In this document: positions 53,730 through 64,000 of the stretch, piece after piece
Position numbering within the stretch: position 1 is the first letter of the stretch
Layout: each line of letters starts with the position of its first letter
Assembly (NCBI GenBank): GCA_900546775.1
Contig: UREM01000002.1
Coordinates: 1-64,000, forward strand
Source: an uncultured Collinsella sp.
Lineage (GTDB): Bacteria > Actinomycetota > Coriobacteriia > Coriobacteriales > Coriobacteriaceae
Reading direction: 5' to 3'
Length of the DNA stretch: 64,000 bases
Translations under genes and position numbers: made by a program
Notes under the pieces: model-generated
Databases searched by the model: none
What the model was told of the DNA's origin: nothing
The model's input: the letters and a program-made list of their open reading frames with translations, nothing else

Positions 53730-56357
53730 CTACTCGGCGTCGGGGATCTCGTAGGTGGCCGCCGGCGTGTTGTCGCACACGACGGTAAAAGCACCGTCCT
53801 TGTCGACATCGACCGTCACCTGATCTCCCTCGCGCACCGTGCCGTCGATGATGGCGGCGGCGATGGCGTCCACGACCTCGCGCTGGACTAGGCGCTTGAG
53901 CGGACGGGCACCGAACACGGGGTCCAGGCCACCCACGGCGAGCATCTGCTTGGCCGCCGGGGTGATGGCAAGCGTCATGCGCTCCTTGGCAAGACGTGCG
54001 CGGACGTCGGCAAGCTGGATATCGACGATCTTTTCGATTTGCGCCATGCCGAGCGGATGGAACACCACGATATCGTCGATGCGGTTGAGGAACTCGGGGC
54101 GGAAGGTCTGAGCCATGGCCGCATCGACCTGGTGGCGCATCTCTTCCTCGTCCTTGCCCGAAAGATCGGCGATGGCCTTAGAGCCCACGTTGCTCGTCAT
54201 GATGATAATCGTGTTCTTGAAGGACACTTGGCGACCCTGGCCATCGGTTAGACGGCCATCGTCGAGCACCTGCAGCAGCACGTTAAAGACATCCGGGTGA
54301 GCTTTCTCCATCTCGTCGAGCAAGATCACGGAGTACGGACGACGGCGCACGGCCTCGGTGAGCTGGCCGCCCTCGTCGTAGCCCACGTATCCCGGAGGCG
54401 CCCCGATCAGACGCTGGACGCTGAACTTCTCCATGTACTCGGACATGTCGATACGCACGAGCGCGCGCTCGTCATCGAACAGGCACTCGGCCAGCGCCTT
54501 GGCGAGCTCGGTCTTGCCCACGCCGGTGGGGCCCAGGAAGAAGAAGCTGCCGATGGGCTTGTCCGGATCGGAGAGTCCCGCACGGCTGCGGCGCACGGCC
54601 GCGGCCACAGCGGACACGGCCTCGTCCTGACCGATGACGCGCTTATGCAGCTCGCCCTCCAGGCCCTTCAACTTGTCGAGCTCGCCCTGCATCATCTTGG
54701 ACACGGGCACGCCGGTCCAGGCACTCACGACCTCGGCGATCTCATCGGAGGTCACCTGCTCGTTGAGACCCTCGCCGTCCTGCCGCTTTTGCGCCTCGAG
54801 CGCGGCCTCGGCATCCTGAATCTGCTGCTGCAGGCCCGGGATCACGGAATAGCGTAGCTCGGACGCACGGCCCAAGTCTCCGTTGCGCGTCGCGCGTTCC
54901 TCTTCGCTCTTGGCCTCGTCGAGTTGCCCCTTGAGCTCCTGCACGTGGTCGATGGCGTTCTTCTGGTTGAGCCAGCCGGCCTTTTGCACGTTGAGCTTTT
55001 CTTGGACCTCGGCAATCTCTTGACGCAGGGCCTCCAGACGCTCCTTGGAGGCGTCGTCGGTCTCCTTCATGAGCGCCTGCTCCTCAATCTGCAGCTGGGT
55101 GAGCTGACGCGTGGTGGCGTCGATCTCGACTGGCATGCTGTCGAGCTCCATGCGCAGGCGGCTTGCGGCCTCGTCGACCAGGTCGATGGCCTTGTCGGGC
55201 AAGAAGCGGTCGGCGATGTAGCGATCGGAGAGATCCGCGGCGGCCACGAGCGCGCTATCGGTGATGTGCACGCCGTGGAAGATCTCGTACTTCTCCTTGA
55301 GGGCACGCAGGATCGAGATGGTGTCCTCGACGGTAGGCTCAGAGACCATCACGGTCTGGAAACGACGGGCGAGTGCCGCGTCCTTCTCGATGTACTTGCG
55401 ATACTCGTCGAGCGTGGTCGCGCCGATCGCGTGCAGGTCGCCACGGGCAAGCGCCGGCTTGAGGATATTGCCGGCATCCATGGAGCCCTCGGTGGCACCC
55501 GCGCCCACGATGGTGTGGAGCTCATCGATGAACAGGATGACCTTACCCTCGGATTTTTGTACTTCCTTGAGCACGGCCTTCAAGCGGTCCTCGAACTCGC
55601 CGCGGTACTTGGCGCCGGCGACCAGCGCGCTCATGTCGAGCTCGATAAGGTCACGGTCGCGAAGCGTCGACGGCACGTCGCCGGCAACGATACGCTGGGC
55701 GATGCCCTCGACGATGGCCGTCTTGCCCACGCCCGGCTCGCCGATGAGCACGGGGTTGTTCTTGGTGCGACGGGACAGAACCTGGATGGTGCGGCGAATC
55801 TCATCGGTACGGCCGATGACCGGGTCGAGCTTGCCGGCGCGGGCGAGGTCGCAGATGTTGCGTCCGTACTGCTCCAGCGCCTCAAACTGGGTCTTGTCCT
55901 CGGCAGACGTCACGCGGTCATCGCCACGCAGCTCCTCGTAGACCTGCTCGATGCGCTCCTTGGTGACGCCGGCGTCGCGCAGTACGCGGCCCGCCTCGCC
56001 CTTGTCCTCGGCAAGCGCCATCAGCAAATGCTCGGTCACCACAAAGCTGTCGCCCATCTTGGTGGCCTTCTTCTCGGCCTTCTCGATGACGCGGACGAGC
56101 TCGTTGGACAGGCCCATCTGCTGACCCTCGCCCGAAACCTTAGGCGCGTGGTCGATGACATCCTGCGTGGAGCGTGCGAGCTGAGCCGGGTCGGCACCGA
56201 TGCGCTCGATGATCACGGAGATATTGCGCTCGCCGGCACCGAGCAGGGCAGACAGCAGGTGGATCGGCTCCACCGCGCCGGCCTGTGCATCGGCAGCCGT
56301 GCTCATGGCGGTCTGCAGCGCCTCGCGCGACGTCATTGCTAGCTTATCGATTCTCAT
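53730..56357 (-). CDS. clpB: ATP-dependent disaggregase ClpB
   Basis: This 875-residue hexameric AAA+ chaperone extracts proteins from aggregates with DnaK. It has an N-terminal Clp_N domain (1-150), a first AAA module with Walker A GEPGVGKT near 206, an extended coiled-coil middle domain (about 410-530, with [10 protein letters not shown] and KEEVQEKLN-like heptads) that distinguishes ClpB from ClpC, and a second AAA module with GPTGVGKT and [20 protein letters not shown] precedes the ATG. It is monocistronic with a strong terminator. The heat-shock repressor HspR is encoded 4 kb away; no HAIR box was found upstream. Confidence 0.97.
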   Translation of the reverse strand: MRIDKLAMTSREALQTAMSTAADAQAGAVEPIHLLSALLGAGERNISVIIERIGADPAQLARSTQDVIDHAPKVSGEGQQMGLSNELVRVIEKAEKKATKMGDSFVVTEHLLMALAEDKGEAGRVLRDAGVTKERIEQVYEELRGDDRVTSAEDKTQFEALEQYGRNICDLARAGKLDPVIGRTDEIRRTIQVLSRRTKNNPVLIGEPGVGKTAIVEGIAQRIVAGDVPSTLRDRDLIELDMSALVAGAKYRGEFEDRLKAVLKEVQKSEGKVILFIDELHTIVGAGATEGSMDAGNILKPALARGDLHAIGATTLDEYRKYIEKDAALARRFQTVMVSEPTVEDTISILRALKEKYEIFHGVHITDSALVAAADLSDRYIADRFLPDKAIDLVDEAASRLRMELDSMPVEIDATTRQLTQLQIEEQALMKETDDASKERLEALRQEIAEVQEKLNVQKAGWLNQKNAIDHVQELKGQLDEAKSEEERATRNGDLGRASELRYSVIPGLQQQIQDAEAALEAQKRQDGEGLNEQVTSDEIAEVVSAWTGVPVSKMMQGELDKLKGLEGELHKRVIGQDEAVSAVAAAVRRSRAGLSDPDKPIGSFFFLGPTGVGKTELAKALAECLFDDERALVRIDMSEYMEKFSVQRLIGAPPGYVGYDEGGQLTEAVRRRPYSVILLDEMEKAHPDVFNVLLQVLDDGRLTDGQGRQVSFKNTIIIMTSNVGSKAIADLSGKDEEEMRHQVDAAMAQTFRPEFLNRIDDIVVFHPLGMAQIEKIVDIQLADVRARLAKERMTLAITPAAKQMLAVGGLDPVFGARPLKRLVQREVVDAIAAAIIDGTVREGDQVTVDVDKDGAFTVVCDNTPAATYEIPDAE

Positions 56358-56435
56358 GGAATCACCTCTCTTGGGGCGGCCGCCCTACGGGGCGGCTTCA
56401 CGTTGTTCGAGAAGTATTGTTGCCAGCTTTGCGCG

Positions 56436-56471
56436 ATCTTATACACAAATCTAAGTCTCTATATATAAGAT
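56436..56471 (-). promoter_or_regulatory. 8-bp inverted repeat upstream of clpB
   Basis: ATCTTATA (56436-56443) and TATAAGAT (56464-56471) form a perfect inverted repeat in an AT-rich stretch about 80-115 nt upstream of the clpB start. It overlaps the expected promoter and could be an operator. It does not match the known HspR (CTTGAGT-N7-ACTCAAG) or CIRCE sequence. Confidence 0.4.
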
Positions 56472-56497
56472 TTTCTGAGTGCTCTCATGACATGCAA

Positions 56498-56573
56498 ACC
56501 ACCACAAAGGCGCCTGTCCCCTTTGTGGTGGTCCAGAGAAGAATCAGCCCCGATTAAAAGAGGCGGCATCAAG
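56498..56573. repeat. CACCACAAAGG hairpin repeat, copy 1
   Basis: Arms 56498-56510 and 56520-56532 pair perfectly over 13 bp (ACCACCACAAAGG). The segment CTTTGTGGTGGTCC then leads to GGCGGCATCAAG. The same two blocks recur at 57375-57436 on the other side of the gene at 56718-57365. The rest of 56574-56717 holds no gene I can support. Confidence 0.75.
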
Positions 56574-56717
56574 CCCAGTCTACGTTTGGCGATCCCAAAT
56601 CGAAGCCCAATAGGGCCTTTTAGCCCCCCATTTCGAACGATCGCTTTCTTTTGAATATTGTCGCAAGCTGATATCATTTATTTTAATGATTGCATATTGT
56701 AAGCGAGGTGCCCCACC

Positions 56718-57365
56718 GTGAAACGCTCCACCTATATCGGCCTACTCGTCTTAGCGTTTGCGATTACCGTAGTCGGCGTGGGCATTATCTATCTCGCATT
56801 TCTCCCCGCCTCTGCAACGCAGGCGGTGATTGAGACCGTAAGCTATCCCATCGAAATCCTCACCGATATCGTCAAACCCGATTCGATCACCGTCGATTTT
56901 GACGGTACGCCCGCAGCGCTTGGGGTCAGCAACTATCCCCGTATCGAACTTGGGGCCACGCGCTATACCAAAGATGAGCAGCTTATCGGTAAGGCAGCCA
57001 AGTTGCTCAAAGGCAAGACGTTTAAGCGGTGGTACGGCGCCGTAATATATCGAGTCAAGAATAGCCAAATGAATGGCGGGTATCATTCGACCCTTGAACT
57101 CGATGCAGCAAACGGGAGCAGACTGTGCAACGTCTCATACGACCCCGGCTATGTGGACAATGAAGGGCCGGGGGTCTATATCTCGGATGGCGACGTAATC
57201 TACGTCATGGAGGGCGACCAGACGGCAGTCGTCAGTTTTATGGATCAGTGTACCGAGGATGCCTACGAACAAACCTGCGAGCCCGATCCACAGACAGCGC
57301 GCGACAGCGGCTCAGCACGCACTTGGCTATTTGACGATGAGATAACCTGGACCCCATCGAAATAA
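56718..57365 (+). CDS. exported or membrane-anchored protein of unknown function
   Basis: This 215-residue protein has an N-terminal membrane helix (about 6-30) with a Lys/Arg start, then an extracellular domain of about 180 residues with Cys pairs (CNVSY, CTEDAYEQTCEPD). No family is recognised. The start is GTG with GAGGTG upstream. The gene is flanked by direct repeat copies at 56514 and 57375, suggesting that gene and repeats moved or duplicated together. It is the only gene between clpB and the hydratase. Confidence 0.65.
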   Translation: MKRSTYIGLLVLAFAITVVGVGIIYLAFLPASATQAVIETVSYPIEILTDIVKPDSITVDFDGTPAALGVSNYPRIELGATRYTKDEQLIGKAAKLLKGKTFKRWYGAVIYRVKNSQMNGGYHSTLELDAANGSRLCNVSYDPGYVDNEGPGVYISDGDVIYVMEGDQTAVVSFMDQCTEDAYEQTCEPDPQTARDSGSARTWLFDDEITWTPSK

Positions 57366-57374
57366 GAACCCGCC

Positions 57375-57436
57375 GGACAGGCACCTTTGTGGTGGTCCAA
57401 AAAGAAGCCGCCCCAATAAAAAGGGGCGGCATCAAG
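57375..57436. repeat. CACCACAAAGG repeat, copy 2, with terminator hairpin
   Basis: It repeats CTTTGTGGTGGTCC and GGCGGCATCAAG from copy 1. Within it GCCGCCCC (57407-57414) pairs with GGGGCGGC (57423-57430). On the minus strand this is followed by TTCTTTTTGG, so it can serve as a terminator for transcripts coming from the hydratase gene. Confidence 0.75.
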
Positions 57437-57487
57437 TAAGTCTATTTATTAGCGTCCCTCAAGACCCAACGAGAACGCAGAAATGTA

Positions 57488-57561
57488 GCCCGGGGCTTAC
57501 CCTTTCCCGAACGCGACCCTCGCGAAGCGCGTGAGCGGGCGGGAAAGGGTAAGCCCCGGGC
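57488..57561 (-). repeat. 22-bp perfect inverted repeat after the hydratase gene
   Basis: Arms 57488-57509 and 57540-57561 are perfectly complementary over 22 bp (core GGGGCTTACCCTTTCCCG). The 30-nt spacer is very GC-rich with its own small CGCG-based stem. The right arm ends 15 nt after the hydratase stop, so it can form at the 3' end of that mRNA. No T run follows. Confidence 0.88.
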
Positions 57562-57576
57562 GGACAATTAAGTGCG

Positions 57577-59877
57577 TTACTCGGCAGCGGCCTTAAACTT
57601 GTTGTAGTTGATGAGGCAGCCGGCCTTGACGATGGCGCGCTCCTCGGCCGTCATATCGGCAATGTAGAGCTCAGTCTGCTCGACCACACCGTCGGCGCGC
57701 ACCACATAGGCGGCGATGTTCTTCAGGTCGCCATCGAGCGTGGCGCGGATACCCGGCACAAAGACGTAGTCGCCCACCTCAAAGTTGGGTTCGGCCTCCA
57801 TCTGGAAGGGCGCCATACCCCAGTTCATGACGTTGGAGCGATAGCGCTTGGTGGCGTACTCGTGAACGATGTTGGCCAGGCCGCCGATCACGCGCTGGCA
57901 GCTCGCGGCCTGCTCGCGAGCAGAACCGTCACCGGGCTTCTTGGCATAGAGCATGGAGCCGTACTCGGTCGCCTTGGCATCTGCCGCGACGCCCGCACCG
58001 GCCAGCGCCTCAAACACGCCGGCAAGCTCGGCATCGAGCGCCGCCAGGTCGCCCGCGGCCTCGCCGGCCACGCGGCGTTTCTCCACCGCGTCGACCTCCT
58101 TGGAGCGGCCCACGTAGGCCGGGTCGCGGCGGCTCAGCGTAAACTCGGCCAGGCCCAGCGGGTTGGAGCGGAAGGAACTCGTCTCGCCCGAGGGAATGAG
58201 CTCGTCGGTCGTAGTGACCGGGTCCATAATCTTGGAGCACACCTTGAGCAGGATGTCGTCGCCGAGGGGCTCCATCGCGGGCCACGGCTTGATGTTGGGG
58301 CCTTCAACCAGCTCGTCGGCAGGCTCCGCCTTGCCAAAGCCCCAGTACACGCGCTTTTTGTACGGCGCGTCGTCAAAGGTGTACTCGCAGGCCTCGTCCC
58401 AAGTCTCCTCGGGCAGGTCGGTCGCCGGCGTCAGGACGCCGCCGTTGGCAGCCGTCGCCGCAATGGAGCGGGCGTCCATCAGAGCCACGGCGCTCAGCTG
58501 GCCATTACCCGGCTTGGAGCCCTCGCGGTTGGGGAAGTTGCGCGTAGTGTGGCGGATCGAAAGGCCGTTGTTGGCAGGCGTATCGCCGGCGCCAAAGCAC
58601 GGGCCGCAGAACGCCGTGCGCACAATCGCGCCGGCCTCCATGAGGTCGTAGATATAGCCACGGCGTGTAAGCTCGAGCGCTACAGGCTGGCTCGTGGGAT
58701 AGACCGACAGCGAGAACTCGCCGCAGCCGGTGTTGGCGCCCTTGAGCACGCGGGCAGCCTGGACCACGGAGTCGTAGTTGCCACCCGAGCAGCCGGCGAT
58801 AACGCCCTGCTGCACGTGCAGTTTGCCGTCGACGATCTTGTCGAGCAGGCTAAAGTGCGTCTTGCCCTCGCCGATCTTGGCGGCCTCGAGCTCCACCTCG
58901 TGCAGGATGTCCTCGAGGTTCTCGTTGAGCTCGTCGATCTCAAAGCCGTTGGAAGGATGGAACGGCAGGGCGATCATGGGCTTGATGCTCGACAGGTCGA
59001 TCTCGACGCAACCGTCATAGTAGGCGACATCGGCGGGCTTGAGCTCGCGGTAGTCGTCGCCGCGGCCGTGCATGGTCAGGAATGTGTGCGTGTCCTCGTC
59101 GGTGGCCCAGATGGAAGACAGGCAGGTGGTCTCGGTGGTCATGACGTCGACGCCGTTGCGGTAGTCGGTCGTCATGCTCGCGATACCCGGGCCCACGAAC
59201 TCCATGACCTTGTTCTTGACGTAGCCCTTGGCAAAGACGGCGCGGATGATGGCGAGCGCCACGTCGTGCGGGCCGACGCCGGGGCGCGGTGCGCCCGTGA
59301 GGTAGATGGCAACGACGCCGGGATAGGCAACGTCGTAGGTGTCGCGCAGCAGCTGCTTGGCCAGCTCGCCGCCGCCCTCGCCCACGGCCATGGTGCCCAG
59401 AGCGCCGTAGCGGGTGTGCGAGTCGGAGCCCAGGATCATCTTTCCGCAACCGGCGAAGTTCTCGCGCATAAAGGAGTGGATGACGGCGATGTGCGGCGGA
59501 ACGAAGATGCCGCCGTACTTCTTAGCCGCGGAAAGGCCAAAGACGTGGTCGTCCTCGTTGATGGTGCCGCCCACGGCGCACAGCGAGTTGTGGCAGTTGG
59601 TGAGCACGTAAGGCAGCGGAAACTGCTCCATGCCCGAGGCGCGCGCCGTCTGGATGATGCCGACAAAGGTGATGTCATGGCTCGCCATGGCGTCGAAGCG
59701 AATCTTGAGCGCCTCGGGATCTCCGGACGTATTGTGTGCCTGAAGGATCGAATACGCGATGGTGCCGCGCTTGGCATCCTCGGGCGTCTGCGTAATACCG
59801 CGCTCGGCAGCCTCGGCCACAGGCACAACCTCGCTGCCGCCGCGCAGGTAGATGCCGTCCTCGTACAGCTTGACCAT
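57577..59877 (-). CDS. aconitase-family hydratase
   Basis: This 766-residue protein has the aconitase fold. Cluster-binding Cys residues are in AGCSGG (Cys363) and FCGPCFGAG (Cys424 and Cys427). Other family motifs are [12 protein letters not shown] and [14 protein letters not shown]. It belongs to the branch often labelled hydratase (YbhJ-like) in anaerobes, not to TCA-cycle AcnA/B; the substrate is unknown. I chose the ATG at 59877, which has GGGAG 5 nt upstream and gives MVKLYEDG. Earlier in-frame starts at 59922 and 59979 have no such site. It is flanked by large palindromes and appears monocistronic. Confidence 0.87.
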   Translation of the reverse strand: MVKLYEDGIYLRGGSEVVPVAEAAERGITQTPEDAKRGTIAYSILQAHNTSGDPEALKIRFDAMASHDITFVGIIQTARASGMEQFPLPYVLTNCHNSLCAVGGTINEDDHVFGLSAAKKYGGIFVPPHIAVIHSFMRENFAGCGKMILGSDSHTRYGALGTMAVGEGGGELAKQLLRDTYDVAYPGVVAIYLTGAPRPGVGPHDVALAIIRAVFAKGYVKNKVMEFVGPGIASMTTDYRNGVDVMTTETTCLSSIWATDEDTHTFLTMHGRGDDYRELKPADVAYYDGCVEIDLSSIKPMIALPFHPSNGFEIDELNENLEDILHEVELEAAKIGEGKTHFSLLDKIVDGKLHVQQGVIAGCSGGNYDSVVQAARVLKGANTGCGEFSLSVYPTSQPVALELTRRGYIYDLMEAGAIVRTAFCGPCFGAGDTPANNGLSIRHTTRNFPNREGSKPGNGQLSAVALMDARSIAATAANGGVLTPATDLPEETWDEACEYTFDDAPYKKRVYWGFGKAEPADELVEGPNIKPWPAMEPLGDDILLKVCSKIMDPVTTTDELIPSGETSSFRSNPLGLAEFTLSRRDPAYVGRSKEVDAVEKRRVAGEAAGDLAALDAELAGVFEALAGAGVAADAKATEYGSMLYAKKPGDGSAREQAASCQRVIGGLANIVHEYATKRYRSNVMNWGMAPFQMEAEPNFEVGDYVFVPGIRATLDGDLKNIAAYVVRADGVVEQTELYIADMTAEERAIVKAGCLINYNKFKAAAE

Positions 59878-59979
59878 ACTGTCTCCCACTCTGCCCAAAA
59901 GATTTGGGCGCATAGCATACATTCGTTCAATATCGTGCCATAGAACGGTTGCCAGCGGGTTACGAATCTGTACGTTCAC

Positions 59980-60163
59980 TTTATCTCAGTAAAGCAAAGA
60001 ACGAGTTGGGTGCCGGGGGCAGACTTAGACGCCGAAATGACGAGAGTGGATAATCTCCCACTTTGAGCCTGCAAACAGGCCAAAAACGGGAGATTATCCA
60101 CTCTCATTCTGCGGGCACTCATTTAAGTCTGTCCCCAATGAGTGCCCGGCAGCGTCGGCGGAG
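59980..60163. repeat. composite hairpin element, copy 2
   Basis: The 64-bp hairpin at 60042-60105 is identical to the reverse complement of 13299-13362. It is followed by a block (60113-60147) whose ends GGGCACTCATT and AATGAGTGCCC are inverted and which contains AAGTCTGTCCCC, as in the repeat at 13192-13287. Relative to the hairpin this block is in the opposite orientation to copy 1. The element ends 17 nt before the hspR stop codon. No gene is present here. Confidence 0.88.
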
Positions 60164-60580
60164 CTATAGGTCGCTACCCGTACCTAGCAGCTTGCGCATG
60201 ACTTGCTCGGGGTTGACCGAGCCGTCGCGCGGGGCCAGGGCGGTGATCTTCTTCTGCATCTTGTACTCGTGCAGCTCGTCCTCGAGCTGGCGCACGCGTG
60301 CGCGGAGTTTTTCGTTCTCGCGCTCGCGCTCCTCGGCACGCTCCTTCATATCGAGGATGCGCACCACGCCGGCAAGGTTGATGCCCTCGTCAGTCAGCTG
60401 GTTGATGAGCTCCAGGCGCTCGATATCGGCACGCGAATACAGACGCGTGTTGCCGCCCGAGCGCTGGGGGTTCACCAGGCCCTTGGACTCGTAGACGCGC
60501 AGAGTCTGCGGATGCATGCCGGTCAACTCGGCCGCCACGCTGATCATGTACAGCGGTTTATTCCTATTGTCCTCGGCCAT
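60164..60580 (-). CDS. hspR: heat-shock repressor HspR (MerR family)
   Basis: This 138-residue regulator has an N-terminal MerR helix-turn-helix (about 10-75): YMISVAAELTGMHPQTLRVYE, then SGGNTRLYSRADIERLELIN. A coiled coil (KERAEERERENEKLRARVRQLEDEL, about 80-110 in part) follows. HspR represses the dnaK operon and clpB in actinobacteria, with DnaK as co-repressor. It is the last gene of the dnaK-grpE-dnaJ-hspR set, 72 nt after dnaJ. GGTCAGG precedes the ATG. Confidence 0.93.
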   Translation of the reverse strand: MAEDNRNKPLYMISVAAELTGMHPQTLRVYESKGLVNPQRSGGNTRLYSRADIERLELINQLTDEGINLAGVVRILDMKERAEERERENEKLRARVRQLEDELHEYKMQKKITALAPRDGSVNPEQVMRKLLGTGSDL

Positions 60581-60652
60581 GCTACCTGACCCCTTTCCGT
60601 CTCGTTATCGTCCATCATAAGCCCGCGGGCGCGGGTGTGCGCCACGACCGCC

Positions 60653-61618
60653 CTAGTACGTCGCCTTGTAACGGTTGACCTTCTCGCGATAATCGCGCGT
60701 GTCGACCTCGCGCAGCTTGGTCATGGCATCGCGCTCGTCATCGGATAGGTTCGTGGGGACCTGCACCTTGATCTCGACGAGCAGCGCGCCCGTACGGCCA
60801 CGGTGCTTAACGTCGGGCGCCCCCATTTCCTTAAAGCGGAACTTCTTGCCCGTCTGGGTACCCGCGGGCACCTTCAGACGAACCGTCGCACCGCCGGGCG
60901 TCGGCACGTCCACCGTGCAGCCGAGCGCCGCCTCGTAGACCGAGATCGGCACCTCCATGGTCACGTCGGCACCTTTACGCTTAAACAGCGGATGCTCCTC
61001 CACGTGCGTGGTCACGACCAGGTCGCCGCGCTCGCCGCCGGCAACGCCATACTCGCCGCGACGCTTGTAGCGCAGCTTGCCGCCATCCACGGCGCCCGCA
61101 GGCACCGAGACCGTAATGGTCTGCTGCTCGCCCGTCGAGGGAATGCGGTAGGTGACCTTGTGCGTCACGCCGCGAAACGCGTCCTCGGCTGTTACGTCGA
61201 CAGTCAGCGACAGGTCGCCGCCCTTGCGCGCACGGTTGCGGCCCGCGCCCGCACCGGCAGCGCCCGCGGCCCCGGCAAAGCCCGAGCCCCAATCGCTGCC
61301 CCAGGCGCCGTTGCCGCTAAAGATGCTGTCGAAGATATCGCCCCAGCCGCTGGCGCCCGCGCCGGCACCGTAGCCGCCGCCATACGCTCCGCCCGCGCCC
61401 GGCATGCCGCCGAACATGAGCATCTGGTCGTACTCTTTGCGCTTCTTCTCGTCCGAAAGCGTCTCGTAGGCCTCGCTAATCTCCTTGAACTTGGCCTCGT
61501 CGCCGCCGGCATCGGGGTGATATTTTTGCGCGAGCTTGCGAAACGCGCTCTTGATCTCTTTGTCGGAGGCGCTCTTGGATACGCCCAGGATGTCATAGAA
61601 GGTTTTGCCTGCAGCCAT
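60653..61618 (-). CDS. dnaJ: DnaJ-type co-chaperone without zinc finger
   Basis: This 321-residue co-chaperone stimulates DnaK ATPase. The J domain (1-70) has [11 protein letters not shown] and HPDAGGD with the HPD motif. A Gly/Ala/Phe-rich region (about 75-130) follows, then the C-terminal substrate-binding domain. The CXXCXGXG zinc repeats of type I DnaJ are absent, so it is a type II (CbpA-like) protein. The dnaJ gene in this operon more often encodes the zinc type. AGGAG lies 5 nt before the ATG. It precedes hspR. Confidence 0.9.
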   Translation of the reverse strand: MAAGKTFYDILGVSKSASDKEIKSAFRKLAQKYHPDAGGDEAKFKEISEAYETLSDEKKRKEYDQMLMFGGMPGAGGAYGGGYGAGAGASGWGDIFDSIFSGNGAWGSDWGSGFAGAAGAAGAGAGRNRARKGGDLSLTVDVTAEDAFRGVTHKVTYRIPSTGEQQTITVSVPAGAVDGGKLRYKRRGEYGVAGGERGDLVVTTHVEEHPLFKRKGADVTMEVPISVYEAALGCTVDVPTPGGATVRLKVPAGTQTGKKFRFKEMGAPDVKHRGRTGALLVEIKVQVPTNLSDDERDAMTKLREVDTRDYREKVNRYKATY

Positions 61619-61640
61619 CGTAGCTCCTCTCCTGTTTCAT

Positions 61641-61661
61641 CCGCCGTCCAGCGGACGGCGG
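61641..61661 (-). repeat. 9-bp hairpin in the dnaJ leader
   Basis: CCGCCGTCC pairs perfectly with GGACGGCGG around a 3-nt loop, 14 nt upstream of the dnaJ ribosome-binding site. It may protect the transcript or affect translation start. Confidence 0.6.
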
Positions 61662-61688
61662 CTCATGCTTTCATATGGCACTAGGCCA

Positions 61689-61720
61689 GAAAGGGCCCCG
61701 GGTGTTGCCCCGGGGCCCTT
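61689..61720 (-). terminator. terminator-like hairpin between grpE and dnaJ
   Basis: A perfect 12-bp stem (61691-61702 with 61709-61720, AAGGGCCCCGGG type) with a short loop is followed on the minus strand by TTTCTGG. It lies 5 nt after the grpE stop, inside the heat-shock operon. It would lower dnaJ-hspR transcription relative to dnaK-grpE or mark a processing site. Confidence 0.75.
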
Positions 61721-61725
61721 CTCAA

Positions 61726-62568
61726 TTACTCCTCGGTGCTCTCAGCCGTATCGGCCGCAGCATCCTCGGGCGCCGCTTCGGGCTCCGGTGCGGGGCGCTT
61801 CTCGCCACCGTAGGTCACCGTCACCATCGCGGAGCGCAGGATGCGGTCCGCCATGCGGTAGCCCTTCTGGTACACGTCGTTGACGGTCTCGTCGTACTGC
61901 GATGCGTCCTCGACACGCCCCACGGCCTGGTGCTCGAGCGGATCGAACGCCTCGCCCTTGGGGTCGATGGGCTCAACGCCCTCGTGAGCAAACACATCGA
62001 GCAGCTTAGCATGCACCGCGTCAACGCCGTCGACGAACTGCTTAAAGTCGTCGGCGAGCTCCTGGCTGCGGGCATGGTCGATCGCGCGCTCGATATCGTC
62101 GACCACCGGCAGCAGCGCGGTGACGAGCTTCTCGGTCGCGCGCTCGCGCTCGGCGATGCGCTCGTTGGCGGTGCGGCGACGGAAGTTCTCCCAGTCGGCC
62201 TGCAGACGGGCGGTACGCTCGGTGGCGTCCTTTGCCTTATCCTCGGCGGCCTTCTGGGCCTCTGCCGCAGCATCGAGCTCGCGGCGCACGTCGGCAAGCT
62301 CCTTTTGGGCCTGCTCGAACTTGAGCTTAAAGTCGTTGTCGGCGGCTTCCTCACCGGCGCGGATAGCAGCTTCCACCATCTCGTCCTCGGTCATCGTCGC
62401 CTCCTTGTTAGAATCCTCTACCTGGTTCTCGGCAGCCTCGGCGGCCTCGGCCTCGTTGGCCTCGGTATCGTCGACGGCCTCTACGGGAATCTTCACGTCC
62501 TTCTCCTCAGAGTCAACGGGGGCGGCGCCGGTGGCAGCCGCCTCCGTGCGAGCTTTACGGGCGGACAT
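61726..62568 (-). CDS. grpE: nucleotide exchange factor GrpE
   Basis: This 280-residue protein releases ADP from DnaK. An acidic N-terminal extension (about 1-70, Glu/Ala/Asp-rich) precedes the coiled coil (about 75-160, with KLKFEQAQKELADVRREL and NFRRRTANERIAERE) and the beta domain (about 205-260, with FDPLEHQAVGRV and GYRMADRILRSAMVTVTY). It is longer than most GrpE because of the acidic ends. Its start follows the dnaK stop by 2 nt. GAGG lies upstream inside the dnaK end. Confidence 0.95.
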   Translation of the reverse strand: MSARKARTEAAATGAAPVDSEEKDVKIPVEAVDDTEANEAEAAEAAENQVEDSNKEATMTEDEMVEAAIRAGEEAADNDFKLKFEQAQKELADVRRELDAAAEAQKAAEDKAKDATERTARLQADWENFRRRTANERIAERERATEKLVTALLPVVDDIERAIDHARSQELADDFKQFVDGVDAVHAKLLDVFAHEGVEPIDPKGEAFDPLEHQAVGRVEDASQYDETVNDVYQKGYRMADRILRSAMVTVTYGGEKRPAPEPEAAPEDAAADTAESTEE

Positions 62569-62570
62569 GA

Positions 62571-64000
<1,430 letters not shown>

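Noticed and set aside
56358-56500. CIRCE element before clpB (GAGTGCTC seen)
   Set aside because: Only a half-site is present; the partner arm TTAGCACTC is absent at the required distance.

Overview
The window looks like chromosomal DNA from a high-GC anaerobic actinobacterium of the class Coriobacteriia, most probably Collinsella or a close relative (inference from gene content, no database search). The support is a dnaK-grpE-dnaJ-hspR heat-shock operon, an actinobacterial FHA / PP2C phosphatase / RodA / penicillin-binding protein / PASTA-kinase locus, a homodimer-type pyruvate:ferredoxin oxidoreductase, a mannose-family PTS operon, and paralogous LytTR two-component systems. The right edge cuts dnaK. 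Most genes between 0.2 and 29 kb lie on the minus strand.

Left part (0.2-14.5 kb): a small metallophosphoesterase, a glycosyltransferase/LytS-like kinase/LytTR regulator operon, a UMF1-like MFS transporter, a second paralogous kinase/regulator pair followed by a zinc-dependent phospholipase C-like protein, an amidohydrolase, an APC amino-acid permease, a membrane-anchored C39-like peptidase and a carbamate kinase. The amidohydrolase, permease and carbamate kinase suggest amino-acid or amide catabolism, but the substrate cannot be read from sequence.

Middle (14.5-30 kb): a DUF4143-type AAA ATPase with 34-bp direct repeats at its start, nifJ, an uncommon three-gene operon (anchored Ser/Gly-linker protein, transmembrane Hanks kinase with an atypical catalytic loop, FHA protein), and a dnaX / ybaB-recR region split by two small genes. 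From 30.3 to 40.5 kb runs a six-gene plus-strand cluster: transmembrane non-RD kinase, FhaA-like, FhaB-like, PstP-like phosphatase with a long disordered N-terminus, a RodA-PBP fusion, and PknB with four PASTA repeats. It couples peptidoglycan synthesis to Ser/Thr phosphorylation.

Right part (40.6-64 kb): tRNA-Arg(CCU) beside decayed tRNA fragments and an array of seven alternating palindromic arms; a mannose-family PTS (IIAB-IIC-IID-DUF956); hypA and a 925-residue multi-cluster FAD oxidoreductase divergent from a TetR regulator with two perfect palindromes between them, then a DUF5692-like membrane protein; an acidic anchored protein; a second DUF4143-type ATPase with its own operator-like motif array; clpB; an aconitase-family hydratase; and hspR-dnaJ-grpE-dnaK. 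Several intergenic palindromic repeat families, many containing GGGGAC, occur throughout. One 64-bp hairpin is present twice, 47 kb apart, identical and inverted.
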